64,000 bases of DNA from Micromonospora sp. FIMYZ51 (GTDB lineage: Bacteria; Actinomycetota; Actinomycetes; Mycobacteriales; Micromonosporaceae), in the NCBI RefSeq assembly GCF_038246755.1, contig NZ_CP134706.1:1798001-1862000 (forward strand), read 5' to 3'. Of this stretch, positions 1 through 8,204 are shown in pieces. The position numbers and the translations under genes are program-made. Position 1 is the stretch's first letter. Each line of letters starts with the position of its first letter. The notes beneath the pieces were generated by a model. That model saw only the letters and a program-made list of their open reading frames with translations, was not told the DNA's origin and made no database searches.

Positions 1-589
1 CCTGGTCGCCCTCCTGCACCACGCTGGAGGCGGTGGGCAGCGTGCCGATGCCGAAGCGGATCAGGTACGCCACCCGGGCTCCGGCCGCCTGCTCCAGGGC
101 CCGCACCGGGCGGCCGATCCAGTCCTTGTGCACCGGCACCTCGATGATGGAGACCGTGCTGGTCGGGTCGCGGAAGATCTCCACGTTGCCCTCGGGCAGC
201 AGGTGGCGCAGCATCCGGTCGGCGGTCCACCGGACGGTGGCCACGGTGGGGATGCCCAGCCGCTCGAAGACCTGCGCCCGACGCTGGTCGTAGATGCGGG
301 CGGCCACCCGGGAGACGCCGAACGTCTCGCGGGCCAGCCGGGCCGAGATGATGTTGGAGTTGTCGCCGCTGGAGACGGCGGCGAAGGCGTCCGCCCGCTC
401 GATGCCGGCCTGGCGGAGCACGTCACCGTCGAAACCGGGCCCGGTCACCGTGTTCCCGGCGAAGTCCGGACCAAGCCGGCGGAAGGCGTCGGCGTCCTGG
501 TCGATGACCGCCACCGAGTGGCCCCGGGACTCCAGGTTGTGCGCCAGGGTCGAGCCGACCCGGCCACATCCCATGATCACGACATGCAC
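1..589 (-). CDS. trkA: TrkA-type potassium channel/transporter regulatory protein (3' end outside window)
   Basis: About 195 residues are visible; the C-terminus runs off the left edge. The protein opens with a Rossmann NAD-binding motif (VVIMGCGRVGSTLA, residues 3-16), followed by VAVIDQDADAF, where an acidic residue would bind the ribose. A later segment (VEIFRDPTSTVSIIEVPV) fits the TrkA-C ligand domain. Such RCK proteins gate K+ uptake from the cytosolic face of the membrane. The start is GTG at 589, preceded by GGGAGG at suitable spacing. It is divergent from the KimA-like permease at 743, so the two may form a potassium locus. Only about 25 residues seem to be missing compared with the usual ~220. 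Confidence 0.88.
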   Translation of the reverse strand, partial: MHVVIMGCGRVGSTLAHNLESRGHSVAVIDQDADAFRRLGPDFAGNTVTGPGFDGDVLRQAGIERADAFAAVSSGDNSNIISARLARETFGVSRVAARIYDQRRAQVFERLGIPTVATVRWTADRMLRHLLPEGNVEIFRDPTSTVSIIEVPVHKDWIGRPVRALEQAAGARVAYLIRFGIGTLPTASSVVQEGDQ

Positions 590-742
590 GCTGCCTCCCA
601 GGCTGCCCGCCGTTGCGCCTCGTCGTCCGCGAGCCTGCCATGTTCCGACCGCGGGCGGGGACCGACGCTACTCCGGTGCCGCGCCGACCGGCAGCCGGCC
701 ACCGGCGGCCGGTTGTCGACGCTGGTCGTACGCTTGGCGACC

Positions 743-2809
743 GTGGCCCGATCCACCTCCCTGCTGAAGCGGCTGCTCCTCGGTCGGCCGTTCCGGTCCG
801 ACCGACTCAAGCACACCCTGCTGCCGAAACGCATCGCGTTGCCGGTCTTCGCCTCGGACGCGTTGTCCAGCGTGGCGTACGCGCCGGACGAGATCCTGCT
901 GATGCTCTCCATCGCGGGCGCCTCGGCCTTCGTCTTCTCACCGTGGATCGCGCTCGCCGTCGTGGTGGTGATGCTGACCGTGGTGGCCAGTTACCGGCAG
1001 AACGTGCACGCCTACCCCTCGGGCGGTGGTGACTACGAGGTGGCCACGGTCAACCTCGGTCCCCGCTTCGGGGTCGGGGTGGCCAGCGCGCTGCTTGTCG
1101 ACTACGTGCTGACGGTCGCCGTGTCGGTCTCCTCCGGGGTGGCGAACCTGGGCTCGGTGATCCCCTTCGTGGCGACGCACAAGGTGCTCATCGCGGTCAT
1201 CGCCGTGGTGCTGCTGACCGCGGTCAACCTGCGTGGCCTCAAGGAGGCGGGCAGCGCGTTCGCCATCCCCACGTACGGCTTCATGATCGTTATCGTCGGT
1301 ATGATCCTCACCGGGCTGGTCCGGATCGTCGTGCTCGGCGAGGATCTGCGTGCGCCAAGCGCCGACCTGGTGATCGCGGCCGAGTGGCACGACACCACCG
1401 GCTGGGCGATGGCTTTCCTGCTGCTGCGTAGCTTCTCCTCCGGCTGCGCCGCGCTCACCGGCGTGGAGGCGATCTCCAACGGTGTGCCGGCGTTCAAGGC
1501 GCCGAAGAGCCGCAACGCCGCCACCACGCTGCTGATGCTCGGCCTGGTCGCGGTGACCATGCTTGTCGGCATCGTCTGGCTGGCCCGGCTCACCGGCCTA
1601 CAGTTCGTCGAGAACCCCCGGATGCAGATCGTCTCCGGTCCCGAGGGGTACGTGCAGAAGACCGTCACCGCCCAGCTCGGCGAGACGATCTTCGGCTCCG
1701 GCTCGCTGCTGCTGTTCCTGGTCGTCGGGGTGACCGCCACGATCCTCTTCGTCGCCGCCAACACCGCCTTCACCGGGTTCCCCGTCCTCGGCTCGATCCT
1801 TGCCCAGGACCGCTACCTGCCTCGGCAGCTGCACACCCGGGGCGACCGGCTGGCCTTCTCCAACGGCATCCTCTTTCTGGCCGCCTTCGCGATCGTGCTG
1901 ATCGTCGGCTTCCAGGCCGAGGTGACCAAGCTCATCCAGCTCTACATCGTGGGTGTCTTCGTCTCGTTCACCCTCTCCCAGGCAGGCATGATCCGGCACT
2001 GGAACCGGTTGCTGCGTACCGAGCGGGATCCGCAGACGCGCCGCCGGATGACCCGGTCCCGGGCCATCAACGCCTTCGGGATGGCGATGACCGGCGCGGT
2101 GCTGGTCATCGTGCTGATCACCAAGTTCCTGCTCGGTGCGTGGATCGCGATCGTCGCGATGGGCGTGATCTACCTGCTGATGTTGGCTATCCGCCGGCAC
2201 TACGACCGGGTCGCCGTCGAGCTGACCCCGGACGACGGCCGGCCGGTGCTGCCGGCCCGCAACCACGCGATCGTGCTGGTCAGCAAGCTGCACCAGCCGA
2301 CGCTGCGGGCGGTGGCGTACGCCCGGGCGACCCGGCCGGACACCCTCACCGCGGTGACCGTCAACGTGGACGACAACGACACCCGGCAGTTGCAGGCCGA
2401 CTGGGAACGGCGGGACGTGCCGATCCCGCTCACCGTGATCGACTCGCCGTACCGGGAGATCACCCGCCCGATCCTGAACTATGTGGCGGGCGTCCGTCGC
2501 GACTCGCCCCGCGACGTGGTCACGGTCTTCATCCCCGAGTACGTCGTCGGGCGCTGGTGGGAGAACCTGCTGCACAACCAGAGCGCCCTGCGGCTGAAGG
2601 GCCGGCTGCTGTTCGAGCCGGGCGTGATGGTGACGAGCGTGCCCTGGCAGCTCGCCTCGACCGCCGGCAAGGACCTCGACCGGATGGACGCCACGCTGGC
2701 CCGTGGACCGGCCCGGGGACCCCGGGTCGCGCCGCGCAGTACGCTGCCGCCGAGCGTCCCGCCGGCGAGCAGCGCTGCGGATCAGCAGGAAGGAAGTGAG
2801 CCGCGGTGA
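743..2809 (+). CDS. APC-superfamily permease with cytosolic C-terminal domain, KimA-like K+ transporter
   Basis: A 688-residue multi-pass membrane protein. The N-terminal block FASDALSSVAYAPDE and the following SYRQ...YPSGGGDY block resemble the Bacillus K+ importer KimA (YdaO), where the Asp and Tyr of the SDALSSVAY motif help coordinate K+. Around twelve hydrophobic segments are followed, from roughly residue 490, by a soluble ~170-residue domain (HAIVLVSKLHQPTLRAVAYA...) with the look of a universal-stress-type fold, also present in KimA. I chose GTG 743 because the conserved region starts directly after it; the open frame extends back to 128 but that stretch lies antisense to trkA. TTG 734 is an alternative. 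Adjacent trkA supports potassium over amino acids as substrate, but this is inference. Confidence 0.82.
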   Translation: MARSTSLLKRLLLGRPFRSDRLKHTLLPKRIALPVFASDALSSVAYAPDEILLMLSIAGASAFVFSPWIALAVVVVMLTVVASYRQNVHAYPSGGGDYEVATVNLGPRFGVGVASALLVDYVLTVAVSVSSGVANLGSVIPFVATHKVLIAVIAVVLLTAVNLRGLKEAGSAFAIPTYGFMIVIVGMILTGLVRIVVLGEDLRAPSADLVIAAEWHDTTGWAMAFLLLRSFSSGCAALTGVEAISNGVPAFKAPKSRNAATTLLMLGLVAVTMLVGIVWLARLTGLQFVENPRMQIVSGPEGYVQKTVTAQLGETIFGSGSLLLFLVVGVTATILFVAANTAFTGFPVLGSILAQDRYLPRQLHTRGDRLAFSNGILFLAAFAIVLIVGFQAEVTKLIQLYIVGVFVSFTLSQAGMIRHWNRLLRTERDPQTRRRMTRSRAINAFGMAMTGAVLVIVLITKFLLGAWIAIVAMGVIYLLMLAIRRHYDRVAVELTPDDGRPVLPARNHAIVLVSKLHQPTLRAVAYARATRPDTLTAVTVNVDDNDTRQLQADWERRDVPIPLTVIDSPYREITRPILNYVAGVRRDSPRDVVTVFIPEYVVGRWWENLLHNQSALRLKGRLLFEPGVMVTSVPWQLASTAGKDLDRMDATLARGPARGPRVAPRSTLPPSVPPASSAADQQEGSEPR

Positions 2810-4266
2810 CTGAGCAACGGCGACCGAACCGGCCCACCGAGGCCGAGCGCGCCCCGGCCGGCGGTGCGCTTTCCTCGGCCGGCGGTGCGCGCTCCTCGGC
2901 CGGCGGTGCGCTTTCCTCGGCCGGCGGTGCGCGCTCCTCGGTCGGCGGTGCGCTTTCCTCGGTCGGCGGTGCGCGCTCCTCGGTCGGCGGTGCGCGCTCC
3001 TCGGTCGGCGGTGCGCGTGGCGCGGCGGTTGATGTGCCGCGCGGCCTGGAGGAGGCCGAGCGGGTCGAGCTGACCGTGGCGGCGGTCGCCCCCGGCGGGC
3101 ACTGCGTGGCCCGGGTCAACGGTCAGGTGGTGTTCGTCCGGCACGCGCTACCCGGTGAGCGGGTGCTTGCCGAGGTCACCGAGGTACACCGGGGCTTCGT
3201 CCGGGCCGATGCGGTGACCGTGCTGGAGGCCGCGCCGGAGCGGGTCACCCCGCCCTGCCCGTACGCCCGGCCGGGTCGCTGTGGCGGCTGCGACCTGCAA
3301 CACGTCGCTCCGGAGGCCCAGCTGCGCTGGAAGGAGACCGTGGTACGGGAACAACTCCTCCGCCTCGGTGGCCTGGACGAGGCCGCGTGCGACGCGCTTG
3401 GCGTACGGGTGGAGGCGTTGCCGGGCGGCCGGCTCGGCTGGCGGTCCCGGGTCCGGTACGCGGTGGACGCGGCGGGCCGGGCCGGGTTGCTGAAGCACCG
3501 TTCGCACGAGGTGGTGCCGGTCGACCGCTGCCTGATCGCCCACCCGGCCATCCAGGAGCTGCCGGTGCTCACCTCCGCCGGGGCCAGCTGGCCGGAGGCC
3601 GACGCGGTGCAGACCGTCGCCTCCACCGAGGGTGACGTGGCGATGATCGCCGTTGCGGCGGGGCGTACCCAACTGGTGCGTGGCCCGCAGCGGGTCCGGG
3701 AGCGGGCCGCGGGCCGGCAGTGGCGGCTGCCCGTCTCGTCGTTCTGGCAGGTGCACCCGGCCGCGGCGGACACCCTGGTCGGCGCGGTCCTGGAGCTGAC
3801 CGCGCCGAAACCGGGGGAGACGGCGTGGGATCTCTACGGCGGAGCCGGGCTGTTCGCCGCGGCGCTGGCCGACCGGGTCGGTCCCGACGGGCGGGTGACC
3901 CTCGTCGAGACGGCCGGCGACGGCGTCGCGGCGGCCCGGGAGAACCTGAGCGACCTGCCCCAGGTCGAGGTGGTGTCGGCCCGGGTGGAGAAGGCCCTGG
4001 CCCGTCGCCGGATCACCGGCCCGGTGGACGTGGTGGTGCTCGACCCGCCGCGCTCGGGAGCCGGTGCGCAGGTGGTGCGCGACGTGGTCGCCGCCGCGCC
4101 CCGGGCGGTGGCGTACGTGGCCTGTGATCCGGCCGCGTTCGCCCGGGACCTGCGGGTGTTCACCGGTCTCGGCTGGCGGCTGGCGGCGCTGCGCGGGTAC
4201 GACCTGTTCCCGATGACCCAGCATGTGGAGCTGGTCGGGCTGCTGGTACCGGGGGAGAAGTGTTAA
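2806..4266 (+). CDS. TRAM-domain class I SAM-dependent RNA (uracil-5-)methyltransferase, RlmD/TrmA family
   Basis: A 486-residue enzyme predicted to methylate uridine C5 in rRNA or tRNA. After a repetitive N-terminus (residues 19-71) comes a TRAM RNA-binding domain (about 85-140), then a CPYARPGRCGGC cluster (Cys150, 158, 161) plus Cys in VDRCLIAHP, matching the four [4Fe-4S] ligands of RumA/RlmD. The SAM fold carries WDLYGGAGLFA and VVLDPPRSGAG, and the catalytic Cys lies in YVACDP (about residue 440). The GTG start overlaps the permease stop (GTGA), which suggests translational coupling. The stop codon TAA lies inside a GGGGCCC-type repeat. The family is clear; which uridine is modified cannot be read from sequence. 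Confidence 0.9.
   Translation: MTEQRRPNRPTEAERAPAGGALSSAGGARSSAGGALSSAGGARSSVGGALSSVGGARSSVGGARSSVGGARGAAVDVPRGLEEAERVELTVAAVAPGGHCVARVNGQVVFVRHALPGERVLAEVTEVHRGFVRADAVTVLEAAPERVTPPCPYARPGRCGGCDLQHVAPEAQLRWKETVVREQLLRLGGLDEAACDALGVRVEALPGGRLGWRSRVRYAVDAAGRAGLLKHRSHEVVPVDRCLIAHPAIQELPVLTSAGASWPEADAVQTVASTEGDVAMIAVAAGRTQLVRGPQRVRERAAGRQWRLPVSSFWQVHPAAADTLVGAVLELTAPKPGETAWDLYGGAGLFAAALADRVGPDGRVTLVETAGDGVAAARENLSDLPQVEVVSARVEKALARRRITGPVDVVVLDPPRSGAGAQVVRDVVAAAPRAVAYVACDPAAFARDLRVFTGLGWRLAALRGYDLFPMTQHVELVGLLVPGEKC
2860..3018 (+). repeat. In-frame 21-bp tandem repeat (7.5 copies) in the methyltransferase N-terminus
   Basis: Seven full 21-bp units plus a partial one encode the 7-residue repeat GGA(L/R)SS(A/V). 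Two subtypes alternate, one with TTT and one with CGC in the fourth codon region, so part of the array has a 42-bp higher-order period. The unit keeps the reading frame, so copy-number change would lengthen or shorten a flexible linker before the TRAM domain. Confidence 0.95.
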
Positions 4267-4317
4267 GCAGGGGCCCCTGCTCTACCGCAGGCGTTAACAA
4301 GGGGCCCTTCCTTGCAC
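4261..4317. repeat. GGGGCCC paired palindromic repeat, copy A (overlaps the methyltransferase stop)
   Basis: Two arms of the form TTAAnnAGGGGCCC are separated by a short CGCAGGC linker. Each arm centres on the self-complementary GGGGCCC(C). The TAA in the first arm (4264-4266) is the stop codon of the methyltransferase gene. Related copies lie at 10089, 30694 and 33971. The second arm ends only 40 bp before the dxs start. Confidence 0.9.
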
Positions 4318-4342
4318 AAGCTGCGGTGGGTGCGGGGGCCGA

Positions 4343-4348
4343 TAGACT
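4343..4348 (+). promoter_or_regulatory. Probable -10 element of dxs (TAGACT), leaderless-type spacing
   Basis: TAGACT lies 8 nt before the ATG at 4357, and no Shine-Dalgarno sequence is present between them. This spacing puts the transcript start at or next to the ATG. No convincing -35 hexamer is seen at 17 nt. Confidence 0.5.
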
Positions 4349-4356
4349 CTGCGGTC

Positions 4357-6282
4357 ATGAGTGTTGATGAGGACACGGCCAACCAGGGCCGGCTGCTGGC
4401 CGCGGTGCACGGTCCCCAGGACGTCAAGCGGATGTCAGGCACCGAACTCGACATCCTCGCCGCCGAGATCCGCGATTTCCTGATCGCCAAGGTGTCGCGT
4501 ACCGGCGGGCACATCGGTCCCAACCTGGGTGTGGTGGAACTCACCCTGGCCATGCACCGGGTCTTCGACTCTCCCCGTGACCGCCTGCTTTTCGACACCG
4601 GTCACCAGGCGTACGTCCACAAGATCATTACGGGCCGGCAGGCCGGCTTCGACCAGCTGCGCCAGCGTGACGGGCTCTCCGGCTACCCCAGCCAGGCCGA
4701 GAGCGAGCACGACATCATCGAGAACTCGCACGCCTCCACCGCCCTGTCGTACGCCGACGGGCTGGCCAAGGCGTACGCGCTGCGGGGTGAGGCGCGCAGC
4801 GTGGTCGCCGTGGTCGGTGACGGGGCACTGACCGGCGGGATGTGCTGGGAGGCGCTGAACAACATCGCCGCCGCCGGCAACCCGCTGGTGATCGTGGTCA
4901 ACGACAACGGCCGCTCGTACGCGCCGACCATCGGCGGGCTCGCCGACCACCTCTCGACGCTGCGGCTCAACCCCGGCTACGAGAAGGTGCTCGACACGGT
5001 CAAGGATGCGCTCGGCTCGACCCCGCTGGTCGGCAAGCCGATGTACGAGGTGCTGCACGCGGTCAAGAAGGGCATCAAGGACGCGGTCGCGCCGCAGGCG
5101 ATGTTCGAGGATCTCGGCATCAAGTACGTCGGCCCGGTCGACGGGCACGACGTCGCCGCGGTCGAGACCGCCCTGCGCGCGGCGAAGAACTTCGGCGGCC
5201 CGGTGATCGTGCACGCGGTCACCCGCAAGGGCTACGGCTACCGCCCCGCCGAGGAGGACGAGGCGGACTGCCTGCACGGCCCGGGCGGTGCGTTCGACGT
5301 GGAGACCGGTCAGCTCGTCGCCGCGCCGTCGGTGAAGTGGACCCACGTCTTCGCCGACGAGCTGGTCGCCATCGCCGACGAGCGACCCGACGTGGTAGGC
5401 ATCACCGCGGCGATGGCCGAGCCGACCGGCATCGCGAAGCTGGCCCGCAAGTACCCGGAGCGCACCTACGACGTGGGCATCGCCGAGCAGCACGCGGCCA
5501 CCTCGGCGGCCGGGCTGGCGCTCGGCGGGCTGCACCCGGTGGTGGCGGTCTACGCCACCTTCCTCAACCGCGCCTTCGACCAGGTGCTGCTGGACGTGGC
5601 GATGCACAAGCTGCCGGTCACCTTCGTGCTGGACCGGGCCGGCATCACCGGTCCGGATGGCCCGAGCCACTACGGCATCTGGGACATGTCGGTCTTCGGG
5701 GTGGTGCCCGGTCTGCGGATCGCGGCGCCCCGCGACGCCGCCACCCTGCGCGAGGAACTGCGCGAGGCGGTCGCCGTCGACGACGGCCCGACCGTGCTGC
5801 GCTACCCGACCGGGGCGGTCGCCGCGGACCTGCCGGCCGTGCGGCGGGTCGGCACGGTGGACGTGCTCACCGAGTCCGCCCGCGCGGACGTACTGCTGGT
5901 CGCCGTCGGTTCCTTCGGCCAGCTGGGCATGGAGGTCGCCGCCCGGGTCGCCGAGCAGGGCTACGGGGTCACCGTGGTCGACCCGCGCTGGGTCCGTCCG
6001 GTCCCGGCCGAGCTGGTCGAGCTGGCCGCCGGGCACCGGCTGGTGGTCACCGTCGAGGACGGCGTACGGATCGGCGGGGTCGGCGACGCCCTCGCGCAGG
6101 CGATGCGGGACGCCGACGTCCGGGTTCCCCTGCGTGACCTGGGCGTACCCGCCGCCTGGCATCCGCACGGCTCCCGCAACCAGATCCTGGCCGACCTCGG
6201 CCTGACCGCCCAGGACGTGGCCCGCGACGTCACCGGCTGGATCTCCCGCCTGGACGCCACCCCCGTCGACCCCCTCCCCTAA
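4357..6282 (+). CDS. dxs: 1-deoxy-D-xylulose-5-phosphate synthase
   Basis: A 641-residue thiamine-diphosphate enzyme that condenses pyruvate and glyceraldehyde-3-phosphate, the first step of the MEP isoprenoid pathway. Visible hallmarks are the [10 protein letters not shown] histidine motif, the ThDP-binding motif [16 protein letters not shown], the catalytic Glu region [10 protein letters not shown], and a C-terminal transketolase domain ([12 protein letters not shown]). Length matches the family. I use ATG 4357 rather than the upstream ATG at 4312, because the protein then starts with the family-typical [14 protein letters not shown] and a -10 element sits 8 nt before. The 4312 start would also lie in a repeat. 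Confidence 0.97.
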   Translation: MSVDEDTANQGRLLAAVHGPQDVKRMSGTELDILAAEIRDFLIAKVSRTGGHIGPNLGVVELTLAMHRVFDSPRDRLLFDTGHQAYVHKIITGRQAGFDQLRQRDGLSGYPSQAESEHDIIENSHASTALSYADGLAKAYALRGEARSVVAVVGDGALTGGMCWEALNNIAAAGNPLVIVVNDNGRSYAPTIGGLADHLSTLRLNPGYEKVLDTVKDALGSTPLVGKPMYEVLHAVKKGIKDAVAPQAMFEDLGIKYVGPVDGHDVAAVETALRAAKNFGGPVIVHAVTRKGYGYRPAEEDEADCLHGPGGAFDVETGQLVAAPSVKWTHVFADELVAIADERPDVVGITAAMAEPTGIAKLARKYPERTYDVGIAEQHAATSAAGLALGGLHPVVAVYATFLNRAFDQVLLDVAMHKLPVTFVLDRAGITGPDGPSHYGIWDMSVFGVVPGLRIAAPRDAATLREELREAVAVDDGPTVLRYPTGAVAADLPAVRRVGTVDVLTESARADVLLVAVGSFGQLGMEVAARVAEQGYGVTVVDPRWVRPVPAELVELAAGHRLVVTVEDGVRIGGVGDALAQAMRDADVRVPLRDLGVPAAWHPHGSRNQILADLGLTAQDVARDVTGWISRLDATPVDPLP

Positions 6283-6513
6283 ACAACACCCCCACCCCCA
6301 ACTAACCCCACCCCCGTTCCCCCCACCCCCACGCCCTCCCTCGCCCCCACGCCCTCCCTCGCCCTCCGCGCCCACCCGCCCCGCCCGCCGATCTTGCACT
6401 TTTGGTCGCACTTATGCGGCGAATATCCCTTGTGTGGCGACAGAAAGTGCAAGATCGACGCAGTGGGGGTGGGGTGGGGGTGGGGAGTAAGGGGTGGGGA
6501 GTAAGGGGTGGGG
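6283..6513. other. Intergenic region between convergent genes: C-runs, stem-loop, G-runs
   Basis: This 231-bp gap between dxs and a convergent lipoprotein gene holds no ORF of interest. It consists of a C-rich tract (6284-6345), the inverted repeat at 6389-6457 and a G-rich tract (about 6462-6515) with repeated GGGGTGGGG runs. The C-rich and G-rich tracts could form quadruplex structures on opposite strands. Confidence 0.75.
6389..6457. terminator. Long inverted repeat between convergent genes, probable bidirectional terminator
   Basis: CGATCTTGCACTTT (6389-6402) is perfectly complementary to 6444-6457. The loop is 41 nt. Its place between two converging genes fits a transcription end on both strands, but there is no clear T-run. 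Confidence 0.55.
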
Positions 6514-7713
6514 TTAGCGGCGGGGGGAACCGGCGGAGCGGTAGTGGGTCTTGTCCTCGGCGGCGAGGCTGAAGGTCTCGCTGCGCTCGGGCAGGGGGAC
6601 CACCACCAGGCCGGGGCGGTCGACCAGGCGGGTCGTGTTCGGCGGCACCGACAGCGTGGTGTCCTTTGTGGCGCGCCAGCTCAGCACCGCCAGCGGCTGA
6701 CCCGGCACCGGCAGCTCGTAGACCTGCAACGCGTTGGTCCAATCGGCGGGGGAGAACACCACCGGGCCGTCGTCGGCCGGCCGGTAGACCACGGCGCTCA
6801 TCATGCCGTCGGCGGTTTCCCAGGTCAGCTGCTCCAACTCGGCCGGCTCGCCGCCGTCGAGCGCCACCTCGCCGAGGGTACGCACGGCCAGTTTCGCCTT
6901 GGGCCAGGAGGCCGGCACCGAATCCGGGGCATCCCGATCCGCCACCCGCCGCGTGATACTGCCGAATGGACCATCCGCCTCGGCCAGCTGGCAGGTGTCC
7001 AGACCGGTCAGGGCCCGCTTGCCGGAGCCGCTGTCGTCCCGGACCAACGGATAGCGCGGGTTCGCGGTGCCGGTGCCGAGGTCGAGCAGCCGATCGGCGG
7101 CCCGGCCCCGGGGCAGCGACTCGGTGGACCGCAGCGCGGCCGTCAGCGTCACCGCCCGACACTGCGGTACGTCGACCGCAGCGGTGAGCCCGTCGGTGTT
7201 GGAGAGTGTGCGACCGTCCGGACCGAGCAGTCGCCGGACCCGTTCCGAGACGAGGTAGCGCCGCCCGTCGGCGAGTTGCACCGGCAGCACGTCGGAGTAG
7301 ACGAGGTAGCCCGGGTCGGTGTACTCGGTGGCGTGACTGACCGCGTACCGGTCGCCGTCGGCGGTGAGTTGCAACAGCCAGGAGGCGGCCTGACCGGGTA
7401 CCGAGGCGGCGACCAGCGCGAGCCGGGCACCGTCGACCTCGCCGGAGAAGAGGATGCCGGACGAGGGTACGTGGACCCGGTCGTCCACAGGCGAGCGCCA
7501 GTCGCGTACCGCCTCGGTCACGGCGGCCGTCACCGTGGCGTCCTCGATCAGCGAGCCGCGCGGGGGCCAGACGGTCAACGAACCGTCCAGGCTGTCGTAC
7601 CCGACCCGCAGGTCCTGCGGTCGGCGTTCGGCGACGGGCCCGCACGCGGTGAGGGTGGCCAGCAGGACCGACAGGCTGGTGGCTGTCACGCCCCGCCAGC
7701 GGACTGAAGCCAC
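6514..7713 (-). CDS. Secreted lipoprotein of unknown function
   Basis: A 399-residue protein with a signal peptide ending in a lipobox (LATLTAC, Cys about residue 24), so it should be lipid-anchored outside the cell membrane. The rest is soluble and beta-rich in appearance, with several Trp-containing strands (SWLLQLTADGDRY, LAVLSWRATKDTT). I recognise no catalytic motif. It is a stand-alone minus-strand gene convergent with dxs and divergent from the membrane-protein gene at 7900/8205. The ATG at 7713 is the only sensible start before the signal peptide. Function is unknown. Confidence 0.8.
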   Translation of the reverse strand: MASVRWRGVTATSLSVLLATLTACGPVAERRPQDLRVGYDSLDGSLTVWPPRGSLIEDATVTAAVTEAVRDWRSPVDDRVHVPSSGILFSGEVDGARLALVAASVPGQAASWLLQLTADGDRYAVSHATEYTDPGYLVYSDVLPVQLADGRRYLVSERVRRLLGPDGRTLSNTDGLTAAVDVPQCRAVTLTAALRSTESLPRGRAADRLLDLGTGTANPRYPLVRDDSGSGKRALTGLDTCQLAEADGPFGSITRRVADRDAPDSVPASWPKAKLAVRTLGEVALDGGEPAELEQLTWETADGMMSAVVYRPADDGPVVFSPADWTNALQVYELPVPGQPLAVLSWRATKDTTLSVPPNTTRLVDRPGLVVVPLPERSETFSLAAEDKTHYRSAGSPRR

Positions 7714-7860
7714 CTGTTACGCCCCCGATCGCCTCGGTCGTCGTGTACGGAGGGCAATAGTACGAGACGAACCGGCGGTACGCCGCGCCGCCTCACGCTG
7801 CGGACCGCCTCACGCTGCGTCGCGGCGGCCCTACCGTGGCCACAGGGGACACCGCGTGAC

Positions 7861-7890
7861 TTGGGAGCAATCTCCCTACTCGGGTAGACT
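7861..7890 (+). promoter_or_regulatory. Candidate promoter TTGGGA-N18-TAGACT for the reading frame starting at 7900
   Basis: TTGGGA (7861-7866) and TAGACT (7885-7890) are separated by 18 nt. The -10 ends 9 nt before GTG 7900, the same geometry as the TAGACT-8-ATG arrangement of dxs. This supports 7900 as the true, leaderless, start of the following gene. Confidence 0.5.
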
Positions 7891-7899
7891 CCGCCGACT

Positions 7900-8204
7900 G
7901 TGACGCCTGCTGAGACCCGCGCTGGAGCGCCGCCGGAATCCGACGCCATCGTGGGCTCACCGTCCGCATCCGTCACCGTCAGTGAGAGCGCGCGGCACAC
8001 CGAGCGTACGCAGCAGTCCGCTGCCCTTATCGATGCTGCCGTCACCGACGCTCCGACCGTCGATGCTCCGGCCGTCGATGCTCCGGCCGTCGATGCTCCG
8101 GCCGTCGATGCTCCGGCCGTCGATGCTCCGGCCGTCGATGCTCCGGCCGTTGATGCTCCCGCTGGGGACGCGCCGGCGAGCGAGGACGCCACGCCGGGGC
8201 CGCC
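7900..8204 (+). other. Probable N-terminal coding segment of the membrane protein, in a different frame (apparent frameshift)
   Basis: A GTG-initiated frame (7900 to stop at 8364) encodes MTPAETRAGAPPES... and then a DAPAV peptide repeat. The membrane domain downstream is in another frame, whose last stop is the TGA at 8151-8153. One missing base between about 8154 and 8230 would join the two. The promoter spacing to 7900, and the absence of a close ribosome binding site at GTG 8205, favour one joined gene over two. It could be a real mutation, an assembly error near the repeat, or translation truly starting at 8205. Confidence 0.5.
8059..8163 (+). repeat. 15-bp tandem repeat GTCGATGCTCCGGCC (6 perfect copies plus 1 degenerate)
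   Basis: Six identical units run from 8059 to 8148, and a diverged seventh follows (8149-8163). In the 7900 frame they encode VDAPA repeated. The 15-bp unit preserves frame, so copy changes do not explain the downstream frame switch. In the frame of the membrane domain the degenerate unit creates a stop (TGA 8151). Confidence 0.95.

Noticed and set aside
128..742. N-terminal extension of the APC permease frame
   Set aside because: The extension overlaps trkA on the opposite strand and has no membrane or conserved segment. The family-like sequence begins at about 743.
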